Below are positions 7,656-13,822 of a stretch of DNA of 13,822 nt, one piece after another. A program made the position numbers and the translations under genes. The first letter of the stretch is position 1. Every line of letters begins with the position of its first letter. Where the stretch lies: NCBI GenBank assembly GCA_946481025.1, contig CAMLNA010000117.1, forward strand, positions 1-13,822. The letters run 5' to 3'. Under the pieces are notes generated by a model. That model saw nothing but the letters and a program-made list of their open reading frames with translations, was not told where the DNA came from and did no database searches. The DNA comes from an uncultured Rivibacter sp. (GTDB lineage Bacteria; Pseudomonadota; Gammaproteobacteria; Burkholderiales; Burkholderiaceae).

Positions 7656-8540
7656 TCAGACCCGGCGGATCCGGGCCCCGAAGAGGACCAGCACCGGCAC
7701 GACGAACAGGCAATAGGCCATGTAGCCGCCGGCGAGCCCCAGCAGCGTGTAGCACAGCCGCGGATGGCTGCGCTCGAGAAACAAGGCCATCGGCATCGCG
7801 ACCACCCAGGTCGCCATCACCTTGACCGCACCGAAGCGCTCGAAGAGCCGCCAAGGCAGCAGGAGCCAATGCTCGGCCATGCCGAGCCTGCGCGCATACG
7901 ACAGCCACAGCTCGTTCTGCGGGTCCCTGCGCAGCAGCTCGCGGGCCAGGCGCAAGGCTTCGGTGTAGTTGCGCTTCTGCTCGTGGGCCGCCATCACCAG
8001 CGCCAGCACGCGCAGGTCTTCGGGGTACAGCTGCACCAGGCGCTGCAACGCGTCGTTGTCGACGGGAAGGTCCTCGACGATGTCGCACAGGACCTTCGTG
8101 CCCAGGGCGTCCTCGTCGTCCGGCGCGAGGCGCAGCGCCTCGCCGACGAGCGAGCGGGCCTTGGCCGCGTCATGCTGGACCACGGCACGCGCATAGGTGG
8201 TCAGCAGGCCCGGCCACTGCGGAAACTGCCCGAGCATGGCCTGCGCCAGCTGCTCGGCCTGCTCGACCTCGCCCGCGCGTCCCAGGAGGTTCAGCATCAT
8301 GAGCCGCCCGTCGATGTGCAAGGGCTCGCGCTCCAGCAACTGCCCGAGCGTCTCGCGCGCGGCGGCAGGGTCGTCGGCGTACCAGTGGGCGCGTGCCGAT
8401 TCGAACAGCAGGCCGAGGTGCTCGGGATCCCGGGCCAGCGCCTGGCCGAGCAGCCGGCGCGCTTGTGCGATGCGGTGCCGGTCGAGATATTCGCCGGCGA
8501 GGCGGGCCGAGGCGTCGGCGTCGAGCGGGGCGGCCGTCAC
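7656..8540 (-). CDS. TPR-repeat protein with C-terminal membrane anchor
   Basis: A 294-residue protein starting at a GTG that overlaps the dedA stop (GTGA, 4 nt shared). Residues about 10-215 are a run of helical pairs with TPR-like spacing. Examples are AQARRLLGQALARDPEH (25-41), AARETLGQLLEREPLH (60-75), AKARSLVGEALRLAPDD (126-142) and ALRLARELLRRDPQN (195-209), each ending in the typical D/P turn. Two hydrophobic segments at about 237-255 and 262-289 should anchor the C-terminus in the inner membrane, leaving the TPR part probably cytoplasmic. TPR arrays bind other proteins; no partner can be named, but the overlap with dedA makes a shared membrane process likely. No family name was recognised. 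Confidence 0.85.
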   Translation of the reverse strand: MTAAPLDADASARLAGEYLDRHRIAQARRLLGQALARDPEHLGLLFESARAHWYADDPAAARETLGQLLEREPLHIDGRLMMLNLLGRAGEVEQAEQLAQAMLGQFPQWPGLLTTYARAVVQHDAAKARSLVGEALRLAPDDEDALGTKVLCDIVEDLPVDNDALQRLVQLYPEDLRVLALVMAAHEQKRNYTEALRLARELLRRDPQNELWLSYARRLGMAEHWLLLPWRLFERFGAVKVMATWVVAMPMALFLERSHPRLCYTLLGLAGGYMAYCLFVVPVLVLFGARIRRV

Positions 8541-9184
8541 GCGGCCGCTGCCCTGCGGCGTGCCTTCCATGCGCCGAAGATCGCGATGAGGCCCGGGACG
8601 ATGATCAGCGCCCAGATGATCTTCTCGAGGTGTTCCTTCACGAAGGGAATGTTCCCGAACAGGTAGCCGGCCAGCGTGAGGCCCACGACCCACAGCGCGC
8701 CGCCGGCCACGTTGTACGCGGTGAACTTGCCCCGGCTCATCTCGGCGACGCCGGCCACGAAGGGCGCGAAGGTGCGGATGAAGGGCATGAAGCGCGCAAT
8801 GATGATCGTGATGCCGCCGTAGCGTTCGTAGAACTCGTGGGCCTGCATGAAGGCGCGCTTGTTGAAGAAGCGTGACTGTTCCCACTGGAACACCTTGGGC
8901 CCGAAGTAGCGGCCGATGCTGTAGTTCATCTGGTCGCCCAGCACGGCGGCCACCATCAGCAGCGCCATCGCCAGCGGCAGGTTCATGAGACCCACGCCGC
9001 ACATGGCGCCCACCACGAACAGCAGCGAGTCGCCCGGCAGGAAGGGCATCACGACCACGCCGGTCTCGATGAAGACGATGGCGAACAGCAGTGCATAGAC
9101 CCACGGGCCGTAGTTCGCCACGAAGGCGGCCAGGTGCTGGTCGACGTGGAGGATGAAGTCGATCAGGAAGGTGACGAGTTCCAT
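8537..9184 (-). CDS. DedA-family inner-membrane protein (YqjA/YghB-like)
   Basis: A 215-residue polytopic protein of the DedA (SNARE-associated/VTT) superfamily. E40 and D52 (FIETGVVVMPFLPGDS) and R131/R137 in ARFMPFIRTFAPFVAG lie within one residue of the acidic and arginine positions known to be essential in E. coli YqjA. Membrane or re-entrant segments lie at about 25-45, 50-85, 124-147, 157-177 and 188-206. Members are proposed to be proton-dependent flippases or transporters for polyprenyl phosphate or phosphatidylethanolamine; the exact substrate here is unknown. It is translationally coupled to a membrane-anchored TPR protein. Its 5' end overlaps the lysR 3' end by 22 bp, and GATAAT lies eight bases before the ATG. 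Confidence 0.93.
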   Translation of the reverse strand: MELVTFLIDFILHVDQHLAAFVANYGPWVYALLFAIVFIETGVVVMPFLPGDSLLFVVGAMCGVGLMNLPLAMALLMVAAVLGDQMNYSIGRYFGPKVFQWEQSRFFNKRAFMQAHEFYERYGGITIIIARFMPFIRTFAPFVAGVAEMSRGKFTAYNVAGGALWVVGLTLAGYLFGNIPFVKEHLEKIIWALIIVPGLIAIFGAWKARRRAAAA

Positions 9185-10137
9185 GGCGGCGGATTATCGG
9201 CCGGCCGCCTGGGGGAGCCGTCACGCAGTGTGACGGGCGCATGCCGCGCCATCAGCTCGTCCACCCAGTCGATGAACACCCGCAGCTTCGCGCTGGCGTG
9301 CCGGTTGGGCGGAAAGGCCACGTACAGCGGCATCGGCTCGTGCTGCCAGCCGTCGAACAGCGGCACCAGCTCGCCGCCGGCGACGTGCGCCTCGGCCATG
9401 TAGTGGGGCAGCCAGAGGATGCCCAGGCCCGCCAGCCCTGCCGCCAGGTAGGCGTTGCCGTCGTCGAGCGCGACCACGTAGCGGCCCTGCACCTGGATGC
9501 GCTCGCCTTCTCGCCGCATGGCGATCGGCGCCACCTTGCCGGTGCGCACGCTCAGGAAGCCGACGATGCGGTGGTGGGGGTCTTCGAGCTCTTTCGGGTG
9601 CGACGGGGTGCCCGCGCGCCGCAGGTAGCCGGGCGCGGCGTACACCCCCAGCCGCAGCTCGCCCACGCGGCGCGCCATCAGGGAGGAGTCGGTGAGTTCG
9701 CCGCCGCGCAGCACGCAGTCCACGTGGTCGCCGACCAGGTCCACCATGCGATCGCTCACGCCCATGTCGAGCTGGATCTCCGGGTAGCGGGCATGGAAGG
9801 CCGGCAGTGCCGGCACCAGGATCAGGCGGGCGAGCGGGCTGGGCACGTCCACACGCAGGCGGCCCCTGGGCGCGGCCGAGGCACCGGACAGGCTGGTGTC
9901 GGCATCTTCCAGGTCGGCGAGCAGCCTCACCACGCGCTCGTAGTAGGCGGCGCCGTCGGCGGTGACGCTGACCTGCCGCGTGGTGCGGTTCAGCAGCTTC
10001 ACGCGCAGCCGCGCCTCCAGCTGCTGCACCAGCTGCGTCACGGTGGTCTTGCTCATGTGGAGCGTCTGCGCCGCCTTGGTGAAGCTTTTGGCCTCCACCA
10101 CGCGGGCAAAGGCCTGCAGCGCATCGAAACGGTCCAT
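9163..10137 (-). CDS. LysR-family transcriptional regulator (CrgA-like)
   Basis: A 324-residue regulator with a strong ribosome site (GAGGAG, eight bases before the ATG). The winged helix-turn-helix is at about 1-60 (MDRFDALQAFARVVEAKSFT, with KAAQTLHMSKTTVTQLVQQL as the reading helices). The linker helix follows, and the periplasmic-binding-like effector domain runs from about 92 to 298 (RGRLRVDVPS onward). The subgroup is the CrgA/AaeR-like set common in Burkholderiales, whose effectors are usually small aromatic or carbonyl compounds; the effector here is unknown. It is divergent from the Rid-family gene across a 126-bp gap, the standard layout for a LysR regulator and its target. The last 25 residues (300-324; Pro/Ser-rich) exceed the usual length and run into dedA. 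Confidence 0.93.
   Translation of the reverse strand: MDRFDALQAFARVVEAKSFTKAAQTLHMSKTTVTQLVQQLEARLRVKLLNRTTRQVSVTADGAAYYERVVRLLADLEDADTSLSGASAAPRGRLRVDVPSPLARLILVPALPAFHARYPEIQLDMGVSDRMVDLVGDHVDCVLRGGELTDSSLMARRVGELRLGVYAAPGYLRRAGTPSHPKELEDPHHRIVGFLSVRTGKVAPIAMRREGERIQVQGRYVVALDDGNAYLAAGLAGLGILWLPHYMAEAHVAGGELVPLFDGWQHEPMPLYVAFPPNRHASAKLRVFIDWVDELMARHAPVTLRDGSPRRPADNPPPWNSSPS
9193..9198 (-). promoter_or_regulatory. Putative -10 element of dedA (leaderless geometry)
   Basis: GATAAT on the minus strand is followed by eight bases and then the dedA ATG, with no Shine-Dalgarno sequence between. The hexamer lies inside the last codons of lysR. No consensus -35 is seen, but an inverted repeat covers its expected position. 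The assignment is by pattern only. Confidence 0.4.
9218..9236. promoter_or_regulatory. Perfect inverted repeat upstream of dedA, possible operator
   Basis: CCGTCAC, five bases (GCAGT), GTGACGG forms a perfect 7-bp dyad. It sits inside the lysR coding sequence where the -35 of the dedA promoter would be expected. The half-sites point outward relative to a CRP/FNR site, so it is not one of those. It could bind a dimeric repressor or activator or be chance within GC-rich coding DNA. Confidence 0.35.
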
Positions 10138-10263
10138 CTCTCGGCTCCTCGCTTCGGAGATTGTTTGGGCACGGCAAAAAGTCATTGTGGGCCTGGCCTG
10201 TTTATCCGCGGCGGGCGCGCTCCTAGAGTCCCCGGGTCTTCCACTCCTTCCGCAGGTGAATCC
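10138..10263. promoter_or_regulatory. Divergent lysR/Rid control region
   Basis: The 126-bp gap must hold both promoters and probably the LysR binding sites. I see a direct repeat: ATTGTTTGGGC at 10160-10170 and ATTGTGGGC at 10184-10192, 24 bp apart start to start. The A-rich CGGCAAAAAGT lies between them. This is the least GC-rich part of the gap. No -35/-10 pair fits well enough to place a promoter. Confidence 0.45.
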
Positions 10264-10656
10264 ATGTCCGTACGTGACGTTGTCTTTCCCGCCGGCCGCC
10301 AGGCGCTGTACGAGCGCAACCGCTATTCGCCGGCCATCCGTTCCAACGGCTTCCTGTTCGTCTCGGGGCAGGTCGGCAGCCGGCCGGACGGATCGCCAGA
10401 GCCGGACCTGCAGTCCCAGGTCCGGCGCGCCTTCGACAACCTGAACGCGATCCTGTCGGCTGCCGGCTGCAGCTTCGAGGACGTGATCGACACGACGGTC
10501 TTCATCGTCGATCCGGACCAGAACTTCGAGCCGGCCTGGCAGGTCGCGGGCGAGTACTGGGGCGACGCGCCATACCCCACGGTCACCGGCATCGGCGTGA
10601 CCTGGCTGTACGGCTTCCTGTTCGAGATCAAGGTGGTCGCGAAGCTGCCCGGGTAG
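10264..10656 (+). CDS. Rid-superfamily protein lacking the catalytic arginine
   Basis: A 130-residue single-domain protein of the RidA/YjgF/UK114 superfamily, which forms trimers with ligand sites at subunit interfaces. Family features are YSPAIRSNGFLFVSGQVG (21-38), QVRRAFDNLNAILSAAG (52-68), DVIDTTVFI (73-81) and the final strand FEIKVVAKLPG. In archetypal RidA the 2-iminoacid deaminase needs an Arg in a P-A-R-S motif. Here the aligned segment reads YPTVTGIGVTW, with Val107 at that place, so imine hydrolysis of that type is unlikely and the protein belongs with Arg-less Rid groups of unknown or specialised function. AGGTGA before the ATG is the ribosome site. Divergence from LysR suggests inducible expression. 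Confidence 0.92.
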   Translation: MSVRDVVFPAGRQALYERNRYSPAIRSNGFLFVSGQVGSRPDGSPEPDLQSQVRRAFDNLNAILSAAGCSFEDVIDTTVFIVDPDQNFEPAWQVAGEYWGDAPYPTVTGIGVTWLYGFLFEIKVVAKLPG

Positions 10657-10680
10657 GCGGGGCGCCGCGGGGCCGGCTCC

Positions 10681-10686
10681 TACAAT
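10681..10686 (+). promoter_or_regulatory. Putative -10 element of mutL (leaderless geometry)
   Basis: TACAAT lies seven bases before the mutL ATG, in the 37-bp gap after the Rid gene. No Shine-Dalgarno sequence is present. A start point about 7 nt downstream would coincide with the ATG. There is no recognisable -35. The assignment is by pattern only. Confidence 0.45.
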
Positions 10687-10693
10687 CCGGCCG

Positions 10694-12547
10694 ATGAATG
10701 CAGTGACCGCCGCCGCCGCCGTGCGCCGCCCCATCCGCGAGCTTCCCGACGAACTGATCAGCCAGATCGCCGCGGGCGAGGTGGTCGAGCGCCCGGCCTC
10801 GGTGGTGCGCGAGCTGGTGGACAACGCGCTCGATGCGGGCGCCGGTGAAGTGACCGTCAAGCTGCTGGCCGGCGGCGTGCGCAGCATCGTGGTCGAGGAC
10901 AACGGCGCAGGCATCCCCCATGCCGAGCTGCCGCTGGCCGTCAAGCGCCATGCCACCAGCAAGATCGCCTCGCTGCCCGAACTCGAGAGCGTGGCCACCA
11001 TGGGCTTTCGCGGCGAGGCGCTGGCGGCCATCGCCTCGGTGGCCGAGCTGTCCATCGCCAGCCGCACCGCCGACGCGGCGCATGCCTTCCGGCTCGACGC
11101 CCGCTCGGGCGAGCTTGCCCCCGCCGCCCGCGCGGTGGGCACCAGCGTCGAGGTGCGCGAGCTGTTCTTCAGCACGCCGGCGCGCCGCAAGTTCCTGAAG
11201 ACCGACGCCACCGAACTTGCCCATTGCCTTGAAGCCGTGCGCCGCCATGCGCTGGTGCGGCCCGACGTGGGCTTCGCCGTCTGGCACGAAGGCAAGCTGG
11301 TCGAGCAATGGCGGCGTGCCGCGAATGCCGAGCAGCGCCTGAAGGACGTGCTGGGCGACGACTTCGTGTCGCAAAGCCGCGCGGTGCAGGCGCAGGCCGG
11401 ACCGATGTCGGTGCTGGGCCGCGCCGGCGTGCCCGACGTGGCGCGCTCGCGGGCCGACCTGCAATACGTGTACGTCAACGGCCGCTACGTGCGCGACAAG
11501 CTCATCGCCCATGGCGTGCGCTCGGCCTACGAGGACGTGCTGCACGGCGGCCGGCAGCCGGTGTACGTGCTGTTCATCGAGATCGCGCCGGAGCGGGTCG
11601 ACGTGAACGTGCACCCGACCAAGATCGAGGTGCGCTTTCGCGAGTCGCGCGAGGTGCACCAGGCGGTGCGCCATGCGGTGCAGGACGCACTGGCCCTGGC
11701 GCGTGCCGGCGAAGGCGCGGCCGACGGCGTGGCAGCCCCGTCGCTGCTGCCGGCCGGAGCGGCGGCCGCATCGGCCGTGCTGCCGGGCCTCGCGATGCCG
11801 GCCCCGTGGGCCGGCGAGCCGCGCCAGAGCTGGCCGCCGCGGCCCCAGGTGCAAGGCTCGCTCGGTTTGCAGCAGGCGGCGGTGCTGTTCTCGCAGGACG
11901 CTCCCTCCGCCTGGCCGGCACCCCAGCCCGCTCCGGCGCCCGCTTTCGATGCCGGTGCCGGCGACTGGCCGCTCGGCCGCGCGATCGCGCAGCTGGGCGG
12001 CATCTACATCCTGGCCGAGAACCGCCACGGCCTGGTGATCGTCGACATGCATGCGGCCCATGAGCGCATCGTCTACGAGCGGCTCAAGGCGAGCCTCGGG
12101 GACACCCGCATCGAGGCGCAGCCGCTGCTCATTCCGGCCACGTTCGCCGCCACGCCCACCGAGTTGGCCATTGCAGAGGCGCAGCAGGACGCGCTGCAGA
12201 CGCTCGGGCTCGACGTCTGCGCGCTGGCGCCCGGCGTGCTGGCCGTGCGCTCGCGGCCCGCGGCGCTGGCCGGCGCCGACGTGGTCGAGCTCACGCGCTC
12301 GGTGCTGGCCGAGCTCGACAAGGTGGGCGCGAGCCACGCGATCGAGCGGGCGCAGCACGAGATCCTTGCCACCATGGCCTGCCACGGCGCGGTGCGGGCG
12401 AACCGCTCGCTCACCCTCGAAGAGATGAACGCGCTGCTGCGCGACATGGAACGCACCGAACGGGCCGACCAGTGCAACCACGGCCGCCCCACCTGGCGGC
12501 AGCTGTCGATCAGGGAACTCGACTCGCTGTTCCTGCGCGGGCGCTGA
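10694..12547 (+). CDS. mutL: DNA mismatch repair protein MutL (endonuclease type)
   Basis: A 617-residue mismatch-repair protein that links MutS recognition to strand incision. The N-terminal GHKL ATPase has ELVDNALDAGAGEV (catalytic E40), EDNGAGI (68-74) and MGFRGEAL (103-110). The transducer domain runs to about 335 (VNVHPTKIEVRF at 305-316), followed by a Pro/Ala-rich linker (about 340-425). The C-terminal domain holds DMHAAHERIVYE (451-462), matching the metal-binding endonuclease motif DQHAx2Ex4E with Met for Gln. It also has ACHGAVRAN (562-570) and CNHGRP (594-599). QPLLIP (476-481) is the sliding-clamp binding motif. MutL of this kind nicks DNA itself and is typical of bacteria without MutH. 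The pseudouridine synthase gene follows after 18 bp. Confidence 0.97.
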   Translation: MNAVTAAAAVRRPIRELPDELISQIAAGEVVERPASVVRELVDNALDAGAGEVTVKLLAGGVRSIVVEDNGAGIPHAELPLAVKRHATSKIASLPELESVATMGFRGEALAAIASVAELSIASRTADAAHAFRLDARSGELAPAARAVGTSVEVRELFFSTPARRKFLKTDATELAHCLEAVRRHALVRPDVGFAVWHEGKLVEQWRRAANAEQRLKDVLGDDFVSQSRAVQAQAGPMSVLGRAGVPDVARSRADLQYVYVNGRYVRDKLIAHGVRSAYEDVLHGGRQPVYVLFIEIAPERVDVNVHPTKIEVRFRESREVHQAVRHAVQDALALARAGEGAADGVAAPSLLPAGAAAASAVLPGLAMPAPWAGEPRQSWPPRPQVQGSLGLQQAAVLFSQDAPSAWPAPQPAPAPAFDAGAGDWPLGRAIAQLGGIYILAENRHGLVIVDMHAAHERIVYERLKASLGDTRIEAQPLLIPATFAATPTELAIAEAQQDALQTLGLDVCALAPGVLAVRSRPAALAGADVVELTRSVLAELDKVGASHAIERAQHEILATMACHGAVRANRSLTLEEMNALLRDMERTERADQCNHGRPTWRQLSIRELDSLFLRGR

Positions 12548-12565
12548 AGCCCCGACCCACACACG

Positions 12566-13738
12566 ATGGCGACACTCAAACTCAAGAAACCCGCCGCCGG
12601 CGCAGACCCGCAGGCACCGCGCAAGGGCGCAGGCCGCCCCCCGGTGCGCGGTGCCGGCAGCGGCGTGCGCAAGCGCCCCACGCTCGCTGAAGCCGAGGCC
12701 GAACGTGCGGCCCGCAAGGCGGCCTGGGAAGCCCGGTCTCCGGCGGAGCGTGCGGCCGCGTCGGCAGAGCGCCGGCGCGACGAAGCGGGCGCGCCGGCGC
12801 CAGCCAGGAAGCCGCGTCCGCCCGCGCGCGGTGAAGGCGGCGCATCCACTGCGCGTCGCGGTGCCGACGCGCCACCGCGGCCGGCGGCCAAGCGGGCGGG
12901 CGATGTCGCACGTCCGCGCGCCGCACCACCCAGGCCGCCCGCCGCTGCGGCCGTGCCGGCGGCGTCGCCGGCCGAGGGCAGCCTGCGCCTGTCCAAGCGC
13001 ATGAGCGAGCTCGGCCTGGCCTCGCGCCGCGAGGCCGACGAATGGATCGAGGCCGGCTGGGTCCGGGTCGACGGCCAGGTCGTGAAGCAGCTGGGCGCGC
13101 GGGTGCTGCCGCAGCAGCAGATCAGCATCGACCCGCAGGCGCGGCAACAGCAGGCACAGCGGGTGACGGTGCTGCTGCACAAGCCGGTGGGCTACGTGAG
13201 CGGCCAGGCCGAAGACGGCCACGAGCCCGCGGTGGTGCTGGTGACGGCGGCCAACCGCTGGAGCGGCGACCGCGCCGGCACCCGGTTCAACCCGGCGCAC
13301 CTGCGCCATCTGGCGCCGGCCGGCCGGCTCGACATCGACTCCACCGGGCTGCTCGTGCTCACGCAGGACGGCCGCATCGCCAAGCAGCTGATCGGCGAGG
13401 ACTCGGGCGTCGAGAAGGAATACCTGGTGCGGGTGAGCTGGCCCGAGCGGCCCGAACTCACCGAGATCGCGCCGCACTTTCCGGCCGACAGGCTGGAGCG
13501 CCTGCGCCATGGCCTCAGCCTGGACGGCGAAAAGCTCAAGCCCGCCAAGGTGAGCTGGCAGAACGAGCAGCAGCTGCGGTTCGTGCTGCGCGAGGGCAAG
13601 AAGCGCCAGATCCGGCGCATGTGCGAGCTGGTCGGCCTGCAGGTCACGGGCCTCAAGCGCGTGCGCATGGGCCGCGTGGTGCTGGGCGACCTGCCCGCGG
13701 GCCAGTGGCGCTACCTGCGCTGGGACGAGAAGTTCTGA
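12566..13738 (+). CDS. rluF: RluF-like 23S rRNA pseudouridine synthase with long basic N-terminal tail
   Basis: A 390-residue RsuA/RluF-family enzyme that isomerises uridine to pseudouridine in ribosomal RNA. Residues 139-186 form an S4 RNA-binding domain (SLRLSKRMSELGLASRREAD). The catalytic domain begins at HKPVGYVSG (205-213). PAGRLDIDSTGLLVLT (251-266) holds the catalytic Asp256, and GKKRQIRRMCELVGLQVTGL (344-363) is the C-terminal motif. KEYLVRV and RQIRRMCE resemble RluF (U2604) more than RluB, but the exact target is not certain. The first ~137 residues are low-complexity, rich in Ala, Arg and Pro, and have no counterpart in E. coli RluF, which is about 100 residues shorter overall. 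The ATG lacks a ribosome site and lies 18 bp after mutL, so co-transcription is likely. It is convergent with the next gene. Confidence 0.88.
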   Translation: MATLKLKKPAAGADPQAPRKGAGRPPVRGAGSGVRKRPTLAEAEAERAARKAAWEARSPAERAAASAERRRDEAGAPAPARKPRPPARGEGGASTARRGADAPPRPAAKRAGDVARPRAAPPRPPAAAAVPAASPAEGSLRLSKRMSELGLASRREADEWIEAGWVRVDGQVVKQLGARVLPQQQISIDPQARQQQAQRVTVLLHKPVGYVSGQAEDGHEPAVVLVTAANRWSGDRAGTRFNPAHLRHLAPAGRLDIDSTGLLVLTQDGRIAKQLIGEDSGVEKEYLVRVSWPERPELTEIAPHFPADRLERLRHGLSLDGEKLKPAKVSWQNEQQLRFVLREGKKRQIRRMCELVGLQVTGLKRVRMGRVVLGDLPAGQWRYLRWDEKF

Positions 13739-13753
13739 GCGCGCCGGCGCGCT
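13738..13753. terminator. Perfect 16-bp palindrome between convergent stop codons
   Basis: AGCGCGCCGGCGCGCT reads the same on both strands. It begins at the last base of the rluF stop and ends within the stop of the opposite gene. It could form a hairpin in either transcript and serve as a bidirectional terminator, but there is no T-run on either side, and GC-rich palindromes also arise by chance here. Confidence 0.35.
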
Positions 13754-13822
13754 ACCGGACCTGGAATTGCGCCGTCGCCAGCGTGGCCTTCGTGATCGAC
13801 AGCCATTGCGGCTCGGCCGCCT
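13752..13822 (-). CDS. 3' end of an unidentified gene (runs off the right edge)
   Basis: On the minus strand an open frame enters from the right edge and ends at a TAG (13754-13752), giving the C-terminal residues AAEPQWLSITKATLATAQF followed by QVR. The peptide looks like a normal protein end with a helix, and the tail-to-tail layout with rluF fits a real gene. Too little is present to name a family. Confidence 0.5.
   Translation of the reverse strand, partial: AAEPQWLSITKATLATAQFQVR

Noticed and set aside
9218..9236. CRP/FNR-type binding site
   Set aside because: The half-sites are in the opposite order (GTCAC...GTGAC) to TGTGA-N6-TCACA and the spacing is 5, so it is not a CRP site.
10138..11478. 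Open reading upstream of lysR that would give a much longer fused protein
   Set aside because: The extension runs antisense through the Rid gene and into mutL. The ATG at 10137 has a strong ribosome site and starts exactly at the standard LysR N-terminus.
10628..13510. A minus-strand open frame of 960 codons opposite mutL and rluF
   Set aside because: Same cause: mutL and rluF are unmistakable on the plus strand, and the antisense product is compositionally biased without motifs.
1..13822. Mobile element, prophage, CRISPR array, tRNA or rRNA
   Set aside because: I found no transposase, integrase, regularly spaced repeats, attachment-site duplication or recognisable RNA gene. Base composition looks even throughout by eye.

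Overview
The window comes from a GC-rich bacterial chromosome. Several signs point to Burkholderiales, most likely Comamonadaceae (Variovorax/Acidovorax/Ramlibacter type): the strong third-position GC bias with long antisense shadow frames, a queG gene divergent from tsaE-amiC, a MutL carrying its own endonuclease motifs, and the CrgA-type LysR regulator. The genus is an inference from gene content and style. It reads as mostly core and operonic chromosome. I see no insertion sequence, integrase, phage gene, tRNA, rRNA or CRISPR array.

Layout. (1) Minus strand, 5331 down to 1: a probable five-gene operon of queG (tRNA queuosine), an ABC ATPase, an unusual diiron metallo-beta-lactamase-fold protein, an 845-residue FtsX-type permease, and the first 51 residues of a Tat-exported AttH/CrtC-like lipocalin that runs off the left edge. 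(2) Plus strand, 5326 to 7148: tsaE (t6A tRNA modification) overlapping amiC (septal peptidoglycan amidase). The start codons of tsaE and queG interlock in the palindrome ATGCAT. (3) Minus strand, 7162 to 7512: a 116-residue protein of unknown function, convergent with amiC. (4) Minus strand, 9184 down to 7656: a DedA membrane protein overlapping a TPR protein with a membrane-anchored tail. (5) A LysR regulator (10137 down to 9163) divergent from a Rid-superfamily gene (10264 to 10656). (6) Plus strand: mutL (10694 to 12547) followed after 18 bp by an RluF-like pseudouridine synthase (12566 to 13738) with a long basic N-terminal tail. The 3' end of an unidentified minus-strand gene lies at the right edge.

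The most system-like part is the ABC ATPase, diiron protein, permease and Tat lipocalin group. It resembles the AttE-F-G-H type of FtsX/MacB-class exporter with a periplasmic lipocalin, but here a redox-type diiron protein sits between ATPase and permease. A second theme is start-site architecture: mutL, dedA and queG each have a -10-like hexamer only 6 to 8 nt before the ATG and no clear Shine-Dalgarno sequence, which suggests leaderless transcription. Other points are a Rid protein lacking the catalytic arginine and a perfect 7-bp inverted repeat upstream of dedA inside the lysR coding sequence.
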